A DNA stretch of 64,000 nucleotides. Source: Rotaria sp. Silwood1. Its lineage: Eukaryota > Rotifera > Eurotatoria > Philodinida > Philodinidae. This document shows, in pieces, positions 13,697 to 26,571 of this stretch. The stretch lies in assembly GCA_905250075.1 (NCBI GenBank), contig CAJNOP010000019.1:2019130-2083129 (forward strand), in the 5' to 3' direction. The notes under the pieces were generated by a model. It did no database searches. It saw nothing but the letters and a program-made list of their open reading frames with translations, and had not been told where the DNA came from. The position numbers and the translations under genes are program-made. The number at the start of each line of letters is the position of its first letter. Within the stretch, counting starts at the first letter, position 1.

Positions 13697-15026
13697 ATGG
13701 CTTCAGCTCGAAATCTTTGTCAACATTCAGATATAGATGGCATTCAATGTACATCAAATGATTATATACTTTGTCCACATTGTCAATTACAATTATGTCT
13801 TAAACATTTAAATTATCATCAAGATTTACTTCGTGAAGATTTATATTATTTATCTGATAATATAAATCGTGTTCGTTTAAATCTTGATAATTTAGTATTT
13901 GATTCAACGAATCATCGTCAACAATTATTTCAACAATTAGATGATTGGTATCATGAACGAATTAATTCAATGAATAAAATTTATGTAGAAAAAAAACAAC
14001 AATTACAAATATTATGTTTACAAGCACATATAGAATTTGATACATATAAAACAAAAAAAGATAAACAATTAAAAACTAATCTAATTAAACAATTAAGAAA
14101 AGTACTTAAACAAAAACAAATCAATGTTGATGATTTAAATGAAATGAAAAACAAATTAGATGATATTGAAAGAGGTTTAGATGAACTTAAACGATTACTT
14201 ATTGATATTTATCCCGATAATACAACTATGGATATTCATATTATTAAAAGACGTTATGTTGAAGCAGCAAAGGTAAGCAAATTAAAAGTATATTACTAAA
14301 ACAAATCCACATTGAATATTTAATAGAAAAAAGTTCAAACATTATTATATGAACTTACTACATTTCATTCGAAATTCAGTGAGAAATAACATTGAAATTT
14401 CAGGTTATTTAGAAAAAATATTTATCAAATGCTACTACAAATATTTCAACATGATTTTTTTCAAATATAAGTGTACTGATATATATTTACTAGATGATTG
14501 TTTTTTTTTACTATTCTGTTTAATAACTAGAAAATTTTATTCAACCTGATAAATCATATTATATTTATTTGAATAAAATAAAATGGATGATTTCTCCTCC
14601 TTATTATAAAACTGTTATGTAGATAAATATTTTCATGTTTATTTGAGGCTGGTCTAACGATAAAACAAACATATTTTAATATTTCCATTTTAGTCAACAT
14701 TTAACGACGATGATGATGATAATCTATGGGATACTGATGATGAAGATGAATGTGATGATAAAGCGAAATCATCTGATGATATTCAGAATTTTGAAGAATT
14801 AACAAATTCTATTCAACATTCTCTATCATCATCTGATATTATTTCATTATCATCAACAGTATCTTCTTCGCCTACTATATCTTCTTGTTCATCATCACCA
14901 TCAACTACAATCATTAAAAAAGCACCACTAAAATTTATTATCAAACGATTACAGCAACCACCAACTTCAACTAAAATCAAGTACGAATTACATACGATAG
15001 CTACATCATCAGCACTTAGAACATGA
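13697..15026 (+). CDS. B-box-like zinc-binding, coiled-coil protein with acidic tail
   Basis: Two exons, 13697-14272 and 14694-15026, phase 0 junction (donor GTAAGC, acceptor TTTTAG), 302 aa. The N-terminus (residues 1-45) has Cys and His in a B-box-like order: CQHSD, an isolated Cys, then CPHC, CLKH and YHQ, suggesting one or two zinc sites. Residues 60-185 are rich in Leu, Lys, Glu and Gln and should form a coiled coil, as in TRIM-type B-box proteins. Exon 2 encodes an Asp/Glu-rich patch, then a Ser/Thr-rich stretch and a basic end. No RING or C-terminal B30.2/NHL domain is seen, so ubiquitin ligase activity is not implied. The start is the Met followed by ASARN; an upstream in-frame extension has an Ile/Asn run and looks non-coding, and TTCTTCTTAG just before it may be an acceptor of a leader intron. 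Confidence 0.78.
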
Positions 15027-15271
15027 AACAATAAAAATTTTTGTATTTTTTTTGTTTTTTTGATTTATTTTGAATATTACTTTATAGTAAAAGAAAATAA
15101 GAAAACGAAAAAGGATTAAAGATTATTAATTTTTGTTTTTCAATGTGATTTTCATCAACAATATTTATTAGAATATTTTATTATGATATTTTAAATCATA
15201 ATGAATTATCAAAAATCATTTTATATTATTAATTGAGTTTTAAATACTATACATATATACATATTGTAAAT

Positions 15272-15277
15272 AATAAA
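15272..15277 (+). terminator. Poly(A) signal AATAAA
   Basis: AATAAA about 245 nt after the stop of the B-box-like gene. Another copy overlaps 15030-15035, four nt after the stop, which seems too close. Which one is used is unknown. Confidence 0.35.
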
Positions 15278-17895
15278 AAAAAACCTACAACATGAACGTA
15301 TATATATATATTCTAAGCAAATTACTTATTATGAAATTCATCTAGGGTATAATACGAAATTTTTTTTTTTAAATCCCTTGAATATTTTATCAACGGTATA
15401 TCGACATACACTATATTATTTGATGAGTGCGAAAGCAAATAGACATCATGAAAAAAAAAAAGATATATCATAATATGACGTTCTTCTCTCTGTTCTGTAA
15501 CATTCTGAGAAAAAAAAAAACAAGCTTCGAAGGATTGTTAGTCTCTTTTGATCAGTCTATCCAATCAGAAATATATCATATAAATGCGAAGAAAAACATT
15601 CTTAATACTAAAATAGAATATTTATATAGTATTTATTATTATTATTAAATGAACTTCAATGTTTTACAAATCTATTCACTTGAGTCACGTAATTATACAA
15701 GGGTTCTTTTCACTGACAATTCATTAGTGAATATTAGAAAGTAAATTTTTATACATCACCAATTTAAATATTCAAACAATCAAAGTAATTTAAACATAAA
15801 ATAAGAATTCTGCAATGCACATTGTCTTTGTTTTTTTCCTCTGAACGCTGAAAAACCGTCGATTTTGTAAAATTATATACTCGAACATTTTCTCATTTTA
15901 AAATCACTACTAATATGTCAACATTTGAAATAATAAAATACAAAAATGTATCATGGAACAGCATGTAAAAATTAAAATCCTAGAGAAGAATTCATCGAGT
16001 GTATTAGAGAAAGAGAATGTGTGCATGAAAAAAAAATCGATTCACTACATTTATGTTTACTAACACACGTGCCATCAATAATAGCATATTTTTCTTTTCT
16101 ATTAATATATAATAAAAATCTTTATTGTTTAAATCATTTGCTTAATGAAAGATTCATTTTCAAATTCTATAGAAATTCTCAATAAATACCAATGTTGTCT
16201 TTTTTAAAAACAGATTATAACTAAATTCAATTTTGAAAAATTCCGTAACTTTCAATGATTTCTTTGGGAAGTTAATATATGCTAATAGTCTTATTGTGAA
16301 AACTTTCTGATATATGATTATTATTAGTTTAATCCAAATAACAGCTAACAATTGATATGATGAAAAAAATCCGGAAAGAAAAAATTTTGAAAACATCCAA
16401 TATGAAAAAAAAAATAGAATTATTAATAAGAAGTTGCCAAAATAGAAGGATTGAAACATTTACGTTTTGAATGTGCGGTATGAGTATCTAGAAGATTATC
16501 GACATTATTCTCAAATCCATATCCTTCGCAAAATGCATCAGATGAAAGTGTTATTACATTTAGTTTCCATTTTGAAGATATTTCTTCTCGAAGCTTTTGT
16601 ATTGATTCAAAACTACGAAATTTTTGAATATGGTATCTTTAATACTTGAAACAATGTTCAATTCTAAGACTTCACATTTCTTAAAAAGAATATGAAAGTG
16701 CTATCAATGTAGAGATAAAATATTTTCATTATTTATCATATACTTGATAAATTTTACTCATGTTTAAAAATAAAACTTATAAAATTCTTTTTTTTTTTAA
16801 TAATAAGAAAACGACTGAGAATGTTTAACTATTTCAATATATATTTTTCTTCAATACTTGCAAATTATTATAAGCATTAGAGATGAACAAGTCAATGATT
16901 TTTTGATTCAATAATAATCTGACGTATCTATAGCTAATACTTTGCCAAAGTATTTGATTAATTTAATTATTATCATACGAAAAAAATAAGGATATTTTTG
17001 AAAAATAGATTATTACGAAATCAGATAAGCAGTAAAAATTGAAAAAGATTACTATTTTTTTGAATATATCAAAATCCTTCATTTTATTTCAACTTCAATG
17101 CACTCTTACTGTCCTTAATTGCTATTTTTTCACTACATTTCAACATAGACACCAAAATGGAAGTGCAGAAGACACATAAATATATTTTTTTTCACTTCAC
17201 TTGATATAAATACAAATAAGTTAGTCAAGTTTGACTTCTTTATCTCTAACAAGCATGATAAATTCCATAAAATACGTAAATATAAAATGATTGAACATTT
17301 TTTTATTTCAAATGAATGAAGAGATCTTCAATTTTTTCTTACTCAAATAATATAAATATTTTGAAGAATTGTAAATAGAAAATTTTGTTTTATTTGTATT
17401 GAAAAATAAAATTATGTGGAATGAGTCATAATTACTAATATAATAATTGAATCATTTTCCAAATTGAATTGATTTATTTTTTGATATCAATTAATCTATT
17501 ACATTATGTTTTCTTTTTCTAATTTATTTGTGTTTGCTTGAAGACAATCGTTCGCATGTTATTGTTTCTCATTGTTCTTTACAAATGTATGTTATTATTC
17601 TCAGATTGACACACACGTCCAGAATTGATTTGATTTCATTTATATGTTGTTGTTCTTTGAATAGCCTTACATTTCACTTTATTCACCTGTCTCTTTCAGC
17701 TTCTTTTTTTTTCTTCTTTTTACTCCTACCGAACTGCTTCTTCGTGAACAAAATTTCATATCCGTTTTTCTTCATTTTTTTTCTTCTTCGTCAAATTTAT
17801 ATATATATATGTCTGTATGCATAGGGACAGTGAGCGAGAAAGAGAAAAAGTTTGTTGTTAAAAGTGTCGATCATTTAACAAAGCAATAAAAAAAC
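15278..17895. other. Intergenic and 5' region of LRR gene
   Basis: About 2.6 kb of very AT-rich DNA; open frames present are low-complexity Phe/Ile/Lys strings. The last 150 bp contains a TATATATATATG run near 17795 that could act as the LRR gene promoter. Confidence 0.45.
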
Positions 17896-20715
17896 ATGAC
17901 AACGTCGTCATCAACAACACATAATTTATTCGATCGACCTGAATTACTTGAAAATCAAACTCGTTTAATTTTATCTGCTGATACCAAACCGAAACGGCTT
18001 AATCGTAGTGCAACACGCTCAGCTGGAATACCTGGTATACGTGAACGTTCAGATTCAATTACAAGTACATCAGTTATTCAAGAAATCGATAATGATATTT
18101 TAGATGAAAATGCTGAAATTAATAGCGATGATTATTATTTAACTCGACAAATATCGATTACACAAAATGATGTTAATTATGATACAGATATAGAACAAGA
18201 ACAAGAACCAACAAAAGATTATACATGTAAAGGCCTTTATTTAGATCAATGTCGTCGTCATGGTGTTATACCATCAACACATTTTTTACGTCATATTAAT
18301 AATGAAACATTAGCAATACGTTATTGTGGTTTAAAACCTATTAATATTAAAGTTATGGTACCATCATTAAAAATTAATACAAAAATAACAAAACTTGATT
18401 TAAGAGATAATGGTTTAGGATCACGTGGTGCTATTTATATTTCACAATTAATTAAAGATAATGAATATATTGTTGAATTAAATCTATCGAATAATGATAT
18501 TGGTTTACAAGGTATGAATATTTTAAAAAAAATAGTCTAATTTGAAATAATTGCATTTTTTGAAAAAAAATAAGAAATAGAATTTTTGTAGATAAATTTT
18601 ACCACTTTAAAATACAATTAGGTAGGTAAACAGAAGAGTTATGTTAATATTTTATAATGCTTACAATTTCTTATAAATTAAATAAATGGAGCGTATAATG
18701 TCTTTTTTTCAGAACACAAAAAAAACTATAGTTAGTGAATGAAAAGTAATTATTTATTATGTAGAATTTTTTTCTGAGAAATACAAGTTTTCGATTAAAT
18801 TTAAATTCGAACTTTTTCATTATTTACTTGGTTCTTTGAATTCAATATTGATTATATAAAGATAAAAATAGATTTTTACAATAAATAAATAAATATTTGA
18901 ATTCAAATGACGGGAAGTTATTATATGTGACGATATAAGTGTTGAAATACTCTTTCACTCGTTAGTAGAAGTGTTTTCCATCAAAACATAATTGAAATTA
19001 CTATGAAAGTATTTCTTATTTTGTCTGCAGTAAATATGAAAGAAAAAAGAACAGAACTACCTTTCAACTACCTTGTAATGTTGGGTACTGCCTCGCGGCG
19101 GACTCAATAATCCAGTATCATTGCTACAACTGATACTAGCATTGATTTTGAATAGAGTGCTGGTGTGACAAGGAGTTCTTGCTCTCCTCGTACACACTAA
19201 CGAACCGCAAGAGCAAGTGATATGATAATGGGTCAATGATTCGAGACCAACAGCCATTAATAATTTGCTCAGAACTATCGGATAATTGATAGTATCGAGG
19301 TTTGAGCATAGTACTTTGTAGATGTGCCGAACAACGTATCTAGTCAGCCATGACAGCAAGTTTGCAGCAAATACGGCAATTATAATCTGTTAAATCTTAG
19401 ATGGAATCAAATTATGTAAAAAAAATCAATGCCTTACGATTGTCACTAACTAGAAATGAGTTTGAAATGAAGTGCACGAGCAATTACGCATTAACAGATT
19501 TCTGTTCATCAGAGCTAGAAAGATTGGCCTGTTGAGTGCTGATGCAAAGCGCTTGATTTTCTTTCAACCTATAATGATCATAGTAACACTGACTAGTATG
19601 TTTTGTCCAAACAAAATGTTTTGTTATTAAAATTATTCTAGGAAACTTTTGGAATATGACGTTATACAAAAGTTTTTGAAATAAACTAGTAGAATTTTCT
19701 TCATTTAGCAGAAAACTTAGAAGTCCTGTTCGATTGTGAGAGGAAATCATCTTTTATTATTCTAAATATTTACACGTGTTGGAGAATTTTAGAATATCTT
19801 AATATAATTCAGTGCTATACATAGTGTCATTTTTGTTATTTAAGTATGAATTTTTTGTGACCACTATTGAGCGATCAACTATTTATCAGGATCTAAATGC
19901 AACTTTTATTAGTTGATTAACAAGAACTTTATTCATCTTAAAGTCTGAAATGTATAATTCAGCTTGAAGATAAATGTTTAATCATTAAATAATGAAAATA
20001 CTTCTAATTTTTTTGTATTCTTTTTTAAATAGGTTGTAAAGCTCTATCTCGAGTACTTCGCTCAAATCGAACAATACGTATGCTACATCTTGAAGGTAAT
20101 CGTTTTAATGATGATTGTACACCATATTTTGGTGAAGTATTATCACAAAATGAATATATTATTTATATAAATTTAAACAAAAATTTATTTGAAAATGAGA
20201 CATCAGGTCGTCTTTTTGGACAATCATTAGCTGAAAACCAAACTATTGAAGAATTTCATTATGGTTGGAATCGTTTACGTGCAAAAGCGTGTGGGTATTT
20301 CATAAAACCACTTGCATCAAATGCACGTTTAACAACTCTTGATTTATCATGGAATGGAGCTGGTCTATTGGCTGCCAAAGCCATTTTTGAGTTATTAAAA
20401 AAGAACACGACTTTAGAAAAACTTCATTTGGATAATAATCAATTTAATACTGAATGTGCTACATATATTGGTAAAGGTTTAGCAAAAAATGAAACATTAA
20501 AAATTATAACATTACAAGGAAATCCACTTGAGTCAAGTGGTTGCTATGCTATAATACGTCCTTTATTGAAACATCCAACATCACAACTTCAACTTATTGA
20601 TTTACGTGGTATTATTGTGAATAAAGATTTTGTTGATTTAGTAACTGAACTTTCACCAATATTACCACAATTGATAATTAAATTGGGTAGAGGAATAGAA
20701 AAAGAAAATGAATGA
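17896..20715 (+). CDS. LRRC74: LRRC74-like leucine-rich repeat (RNI-type) protein
   Basis: Two exons, 17896-18511 and 20033-20715, joined in phase 1, 432 aa. Residues 1-105 are polar and probably disordered, with Ser/Arg stretches and an acidic segment. The LRR region starts with LYLDQCRRHGVIPSTHFLRH, closely matching the conserved entry of LRRC74A/B. At least eight ribonuclease-inhibitor-type repeats of about 28 residues follow, for example KLDLRDNGLGSRGA, ELNLSNNDIGLQG, MLHLEGNRFNDDC, TLDLSWNGAGLLAAK and KLHLDNNQFNTEC. Such LRRs form a curved protein-binding surface; the molecular function of LRRC74 is not established. The intron of 1521 bp is far longer than others in the window and carries a GC-richer section. 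The spliced repeat at the junction is intact, supporting the model. Confidence 0.85.
18512..20032 (+). other. Long intron of the LRR gene with a GC-richer island
   Basis: GTATGA donor and AAATAG acceptor. Most is AT-rich, but about 19050-19380 is visibly richer in G+C and is open on the minus strand for 100 codons (19057-19359), with a Cys-containing segment. No domain, terminal inverted repeat or target duplication was identified. It may be an old insertion or an unrecognised nested gene fragment. Confidence 0.4.
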
Positions 20716-20719
20716 TTTA

Positions 20720-20725
20720 AATAAA
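20720..20725 (+). terminator. Candidate poly(A) signal AATAAA
   Basis: AATAAA five nt after the LRR stop codon, within an A-rich run. If used, the 3' untranslated region would be extremely short; a distal site may be used instead. Confidence 0.3.
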
Positions 20726-22952
20726 AAAAAAAAGAAAATAAATGAAATTGAACAAATTTCGATAAAGAAATATAAGAAAGAGAGAAGAAAAAGGATCAGT
20801 GGAGTGACGTATCATAATGACTTCATGTTCAATAGTGAACTGAAGAACAGTCTAAATGAATGGCCGCGATTTTTGCATTTCATCATCCAATATTTTATTA
20901 TAAAAAAAATACCACAAGATGCAGAGAAAATCGCTTTACAATTTACAAGGAAAAGCTCATTTCATATCGGTAGCTTTTGTTTTAAAACTGGACGAAATTG
21001 TATTATTAGCTATGGTATCTCAGACATTGTAATCCAAACTATCCATGAAATACAGGAAATTCTCTTCGCACCATGCCTACATTTCTAGATGTGTATACGG
21101 TATTGCGTTGTCTTGTTGATAGATGACATCATCACTTGCTCAGACGTTTATTTTCATATTAGGCATGCCGACGAGCAACTTCGATATAATTGAAGACACA
21201 TAGCTATTTTTTTGAAGTAACTAAACACATGATAATCTACCTGTCTCGTATCAACTTCCAGGATAAACACGTTCTAATTGAAAACTATCTTTTATATCGC
21301 TAAATGAAATTTGCTTCCATCGATGAGATTAACAAAGCGAATTGATCGTTTACGATAAAAATGATCTTGTTCGTAGTGTTGCAAATTAGTCGAGCAGAAT
21401 TTCATCTATTTTTCAAATAAAATAAGCTTTTCTTTGTAAACAGTAGAGCTTATTTTTTGCTGTATCTTCTGATAGATAATTTTTTTTCTTATCTAATATA
21501 TTAGGTGATGATAAGATGAAACGGAAAACAAGCGGCCATACATTATACCACGCCTCTTTCATATATCATAAGAGAAGAATAAAAGCTGCTAAAAAAATCT
21601 TTTGGTTATTCTTTGTTGTTATACACTGAGCAATAGAATACAGATGATACCGAAGCATTTCTATACATTTGCTATAATTTATTCGTATTTTGATAAACAT
21701 TTCATAAGCGGTAATGTCATATTATCATATTACGCCATCAATCAATAACGTAAATAGTACTTATCATAGATAAGGTAATTGAGTTATTAGATGGAATAGT
21801 CAAAGGCTTCAATTATAAAAATAACTGCATATGAATATTCAACGAGTGAAATTTGTCAAATTTGTTTTCAAATACTATTAATTAAATATTGTGTAGAGAT
21901 CAATTGTAAATAAAATTTTTAGAGATATCTTTGGTTTTGCTCACATGATGTATTTTATGTCCTTTTCGAGTAATAAATAAAAAAGTGGCTGTATCGATAC
22001 TTACAATAGTATTTGATAATGTCATTTCTTATAACATTAATAGAATTTATTGTTACTTCAGCTTTTGAAGGTTGAAGTCAGAGGTTGTAGAACAATACTA
22101 TCAAACATATAGTATTCACATGTGATTTATAGATTGAAGAGTAGTAAGATGTTCATTTTCTTTTTTTTTTGTATAGAAAAAGAACAGCGATAATAAAATT
22201 GATATAAGCAAAAATTTAAACTTGTGCTTGAGAGAACTATATCAGTGAACACATAAAGAAGATAATCATATTTAATTCGTTAAGATGCATTTTTCATTCA
22301 CTTAATTCTTGGTGCGAGACAGAGACTAAAAGAATGCATGGACCTTAATTACTCAATAAAGTAAAACAAAATGTGAACAATTAACATTTGAATTAGTTAT
22401 CTTCGCATTCATTGATGTAAAAGTTGCTGAGAGAAACTTATAAACAAGAATACAAACACTTCAATTTCTATTTCAAACGTGGAAAAATATTTGATAAATA
22501 CCTAACGGTGAGTGGCGGAGCAACGAGTTCAGCTCACCATGGGCTGCGCCTACTTCTGATTTCACTACTATTACCGCTATGTAATATGCACGTTATGGAA
22601 ATAGAATTCTGTGACAGATTGCAAGATGAATCTCTATTGACGAAGAATAATAAGTGATGAACTACGAAAATATCTGTAAATACAAAATCCAATATTATGT
22701 ATAAAGTTTCATTTGAAACTATCAGTCGAATTTTATTATTGATGGAAGACATATTTTGAATCAGTCAGTCATTGTAGGAATAGTTGTTTGACAATGAATA
22801 TTCAGTATTGATGAAAAGAGTGAAAAGTTCGATAGCAATATAAGCTTGTTTATTCATAAATCGATTTCGTTAAGCTTCAATACTTTGGCAACTTTTCTAC
22901 AAACTAAAATTCAACTTGATCTTTTATGTTTATTTGATCTTATATCAATATG
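20726..22952. other. Intergenic, no gene supported
   Basis: A 126-codon open frame (20708-21088, +) overlaps the LRR stop and begins with a lysine run; it has no recognisable motif and is probably fortuitous. The rest shows nothing supportable. Confidence 0.4.
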
Positions 22953-23685
22953 TACTAGGTGGGTAAAAATATTATTCCAGGGGGATAACGCTATGATTTC
23001 AAATAGAAATCATAACAAATTTTATACCAAATTAAAGCGTGTCGAAAATGGAGCTTTTTCATCCTAAATTGTAAGAGTTATCAAAACTTTTTGATGTCGA
23101 ACTTAAGAAATTTTACATTTTTTTGGGGATAGAAAACTAAGACGTCAGTAATTCAAAAATGGATTTTAGTATTTTCTTTTGATATTTTTACATGGTTCGA
23201 TAGAGCTTGTCAAGCTCTACAAAACTGTATATATTAAAAATTTTTCAAGCTAGTTTTCTAAGATAAAAAAAATCAAAAAACCACTTGAAAAATGCTAAAA
23301 AATATTAAAAAACTCATTTTCTTCATTTGAGAGAAAAATACTCGATTTTTCAAAAGTGGTTTTTTGATTTTTTTATCTTAGAAAACTAGCTTAAAAATTT
23401 TTTAATATGTACAGTTTTGTAGAGCTCGACAAGCTCTATCGAACCATGTAAAAATATCAAAAGAAAATACTAAAATCCATTTTTGAATTACTGACGTCTT
23501 AGTTTTCTATCCCCAAAAAAATGTAAAATTTCTTAAGTTCGACATCAAAAAGTTTTGATAACTCTTACAATTTAGGATGAAAAAGCTCTATTTTCGACAC
23601 GCTTTAATTTGGTATAAAATTTGTTATGATTTCTATTTGAAATCATAGCGTTACCCCCTGGAATAATATTTTTACCCACCTAGTA
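22953..23685. mobile_element. Near-perfect palindromic (fold-back) element with TA target duplication
   Basis: The element at 22955-23683 (729 bp) consists of two arms of about 339 bp that are almost exact reverse complements (22955-23293 and 23345-23683), with a ~50 bp spacer. It begins CTAGGTGGGTAAAAATATTA and ends with its complement, flanked by TA on both sides. TA duplication points to Tc1/mariner-type mobilisation of a non-autonomous element. Few mismatches were seen between arms (for example GGAGC against the complement of GCTCT; GGGGGAT against GGGGGTA), so it is recent or kept homogeneous by gene conversion. No protein is encoded. Confidence 0.9.
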
Positions 23686-24941
23686 TTTCTCTATCCTATG
23701 CAAATATTTGTGGCCGACTGAATCATCCGAGGCGGTATTATCAACGAAAAATTCATTTCAAACAATTATTCAAATACTTTGTTTACTTGAGAGAAAATAT
23801 TTATATTTCATTATACGAACATGAAATCTTCGGCTAACGAATTAGTCATATCAATAATGCTTCGAATATTTTCTTCGATTTAACGATAAGGTCTTTTTGT
23901 TGGCTACAACATCGAGAAACATTCGATTAAGGATGAATACATAAGAAACGACTATTCGAATATTTTGTTTAACTCAGAGCGAAGATTTGTAGTTCACGAT
24001 ATTATTCATGAACATTCATTGAAAGAACAACTTATAAGAAAACACTATTCAATTACTTTGTTGCATTTGACGCAAAAGTTTGTATTTTATTAAATCATCG
24101 ACGAACTCTGGATTCGAGAACAACTCATATCAAAGAACTATTCAAAAACTTTGTTTGTTTCCGGAAAAACATTTCTACTTCATTCTGTGATCCAGGCATG
24201 CTTGATCAAGAAACTATTCCAAAGAAACGAGTGTTCTAATATTTTGTTTTCTTCAGATTAGATATTTGTAATTGATGATCTCACCTATAGATACTCGATC
24301 ACAAAACGATTCCTAAGAAAAAAAATTCAAACATTTTGCGAGGTTCAGAGCAAAGATTTGCTTCTCATAACATTATCGAGAAAGACCTCATCAAGGAATA
24401 AATCAATTGAAACAACTACTCAAATATTTTGTTCTATTCAGACTTCAGATCTGAAGTTGATTATACTATTAAGGATAGAACGACCATGAAATCATTCATA
24501 TCATCCAACTAGTCAAGCACTTTCGTCAATTCAAACCAGAGGCTTCGCAGTTAACTCTCTCATCGCTCAGCCCACGATCGATGAATGATTCACAAGAAGT
24601 AACTGTTCAGATATTATTTTTTCCTCGAAAAGAGCGATTTCTAGTTGTTGGTATCATTGAGGATCACTGGCTTGAGGAATTAATCATAGTATGCGACTAT
24701 TCAAATACTTTGTTCAATTCTAAACAACAGCCTCCTTTCGATTTCCTCACTGCGGAACACTCAATCAAAGAGAAATTCATACGACAGACCTAATCAAATA
24801 TTTCGTTCTATCCGGAGCTGAGATTTGAGTTTTATTATAGCATCGACAAACACTCGATCCGGGTATAGTCTACACGAAACAATTATTCGAATATTTTATA
24901 GAATTCTCAATGGATTGTAGTTGCTTATATCCGTCAAATAC

Positions 24942-26571
24942 ACTCCAATCAGAGGTGCAGAATCTTCCTCGCGCGCCCCCGCGTGGGAAGGGGAGGGGCG
25001 ATTTTTTTTGAAAAATTGCATTACTCGGGGAAATTTTGGAAAAAACTATTAGAAGGAAAAACCTCGTTCTCGTCATAATTAAATGTTACAGGATATAATT
25101 CATTCTTTCGAGTTTTTCGCTTTACTTGTATGCTCTGTTGTTGATCTTGCCAAGAACACACACATTGCTGTCGAAGTATAATATCTTGGCAATTCTTTTT
25201 CCACAGATTTCTTTGTACCCTTTTATTGCTTGCTGAACTATATCGTAGCCGAAGGAAGGAATGCTAAGGATTTGTCCAACATGGATAATTCCATTATATG
25301 CTAGTTCTTTTCCTATATGTTGTGTTGGTTTTTTTCCCTTTCTCGTGTGTACGTCTATCTATATATACCTGTACATCTATTGTTTAGATAGAGACATCTA
25401 GGACATATACACCTGTTGGAAATATCCAGGCAACGAATCTAGGTTTTTCCCAACTATTACATATTGGATTTTTTCCAATATGGTATATATGTTCTATGTT
25501 AGAATATCCCTACACTCTTGTATTCGTCATGTAGTTGGTTTCTTCCAGCTTGATCAACACATTTATCCTCAAACTACAATGATCTACTTCGCGGAGAATT
25601 TCAAGGAAGACCAATCACTCGTAAAATTGCTGAACACGACTTGGATGATCCTACATTCTACTTGAGAGAGGAGTTAGTTGATTTTTGCCAAGCATTGTGT
25701 ACTTCGATCGACACTCGATTCAAAGAAGCTTCTGCTATATTTGAAACAATGGCAAATTGCCTTGACGTGGCAGTACTCTATCAAAAAAGTCGTTCTAGAC
25801 AAAAGGGTGGATATGCTTCAGTATGGACAGCCATCACGTCCAGCTTTACTTGATTTTACGAAGAACAGCTCAAAACATATCAAGATCGACAATATTATAC
25901 TCAATAATCAATACCTGAAGTGGAAGAAACGATGTTTGAGAGAATTGAAAGACACAGAAAATTGAAACGTTTGGACAAAAGATGATCAAATTTCAACGAC
26001 TAAAGTGATGAAAACTTTCTTCAAGAACAAAGATCTGGCGAATGGTATTGAACAGTTTCTACATTTCTATTCTCTGATGGTTGTTAAAATTAGAAGCGAA
26101 GCTGTCTGTGAGAGTGCTGCCTCAATCCTGAAGCAACACATTCGTGGCAATCGAGCTCTGGATCATGAATCCTTAGACAAAGAAGTAATGTTACATTGGA
26201 ATGCACCACCGCTTCATCTAGCAGATCCATTCATCAAGTCCTGCTTCAACAACTACTTCTTTCAACTGAAGGACAAACACTGGATTTTCTTCAAAAAAAA
26301 CAGAACAACATCATCTATTCAAATAAGTTTCACCTGGTTCAGTTGTTTTGAACCGCTTGAGAAAAGAACAAGTAGAAAGAATTCCAATGTTGTACGAACA
26401 GTAACAAACAGAACAAAATATTGTCATGGTTTTTTTTACTTATATTTTGTGACAAGTAAAGTTGGTCTGTTAGTGGCGAAGAAAAAACAGCTTGGGGAAA
26501 TTTTTGGAGAAAATTTCCGCGCGGGGGAGGATTTTTTATTTTTTGGAAGATTCTGCACCTCTGACTCCAAC
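24942..26571. mobile_element. Decayed 1.6-kb hAT transposon inside the satellite
   Basis: The element 24950-26563 (1614 bp) begins CAGAGGTGCAGAATCTTCC and ends GGAAGATTCTGCACCTCTG, a 19-bp perfect terminal inverted repeat. Flanks are ACTCCAAT (24942-24949) and ACTCCAAC (26564-26571), an 8-bp target duplication with one mismatch, as expected for hAT. G/C-rich subterminal regions (CGCGCGCCCCCGCG, and CCGCGCGGGGGAGG at the other end) are also roughly inverted. Inside are transposase fragments in several frames with stops, so the copy is not autonomous. Confidence 0.88.
25480..26280 (+). pseudogene. hAT transposase remnant
   Basis: Fragments in different frames: 25480-25665, 25641-25853 (with RFKEASAIFETMANCLDVAV, like the pre-dimerisation region of hAT transposases), 25678-25965 and 26005-26280. 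The last contains RSEAVCESAASILKQHI, then EVMLHWNAPPLHLADPFI, resembling the C-terminal SEA.CE...PLH signature of a divergent hAT transposase group. Stops and frame changes separate the pieces and the N-terminal zinc finger/catalytic portion is missing or unrecognisable. At 1.6 kb the element is shorter than typical full-length hATs, so an internal deletion is likely. Confidence 0.65.

Noticed and set aside
16160-16459. Minus-strand open frame rich in Phe, Ile and Leu
   Set aside because: This is what AT-rich DNA yields by chance; there is no start context, splice partner or family match.
20708-21088. 126-codon open frame overlapping the LRR stop codon
   Set aside because: Begins with a lysine run in the presumed 3' untranslated region, has no motif, and its codon use differs from the true genes.
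22508-22570. GAGTGGCGGAGC start resembling the hAT MITE end
   Set aside because: No matching opposite end or flanking duplication nearby, and the similarity is limited to about nine bases.
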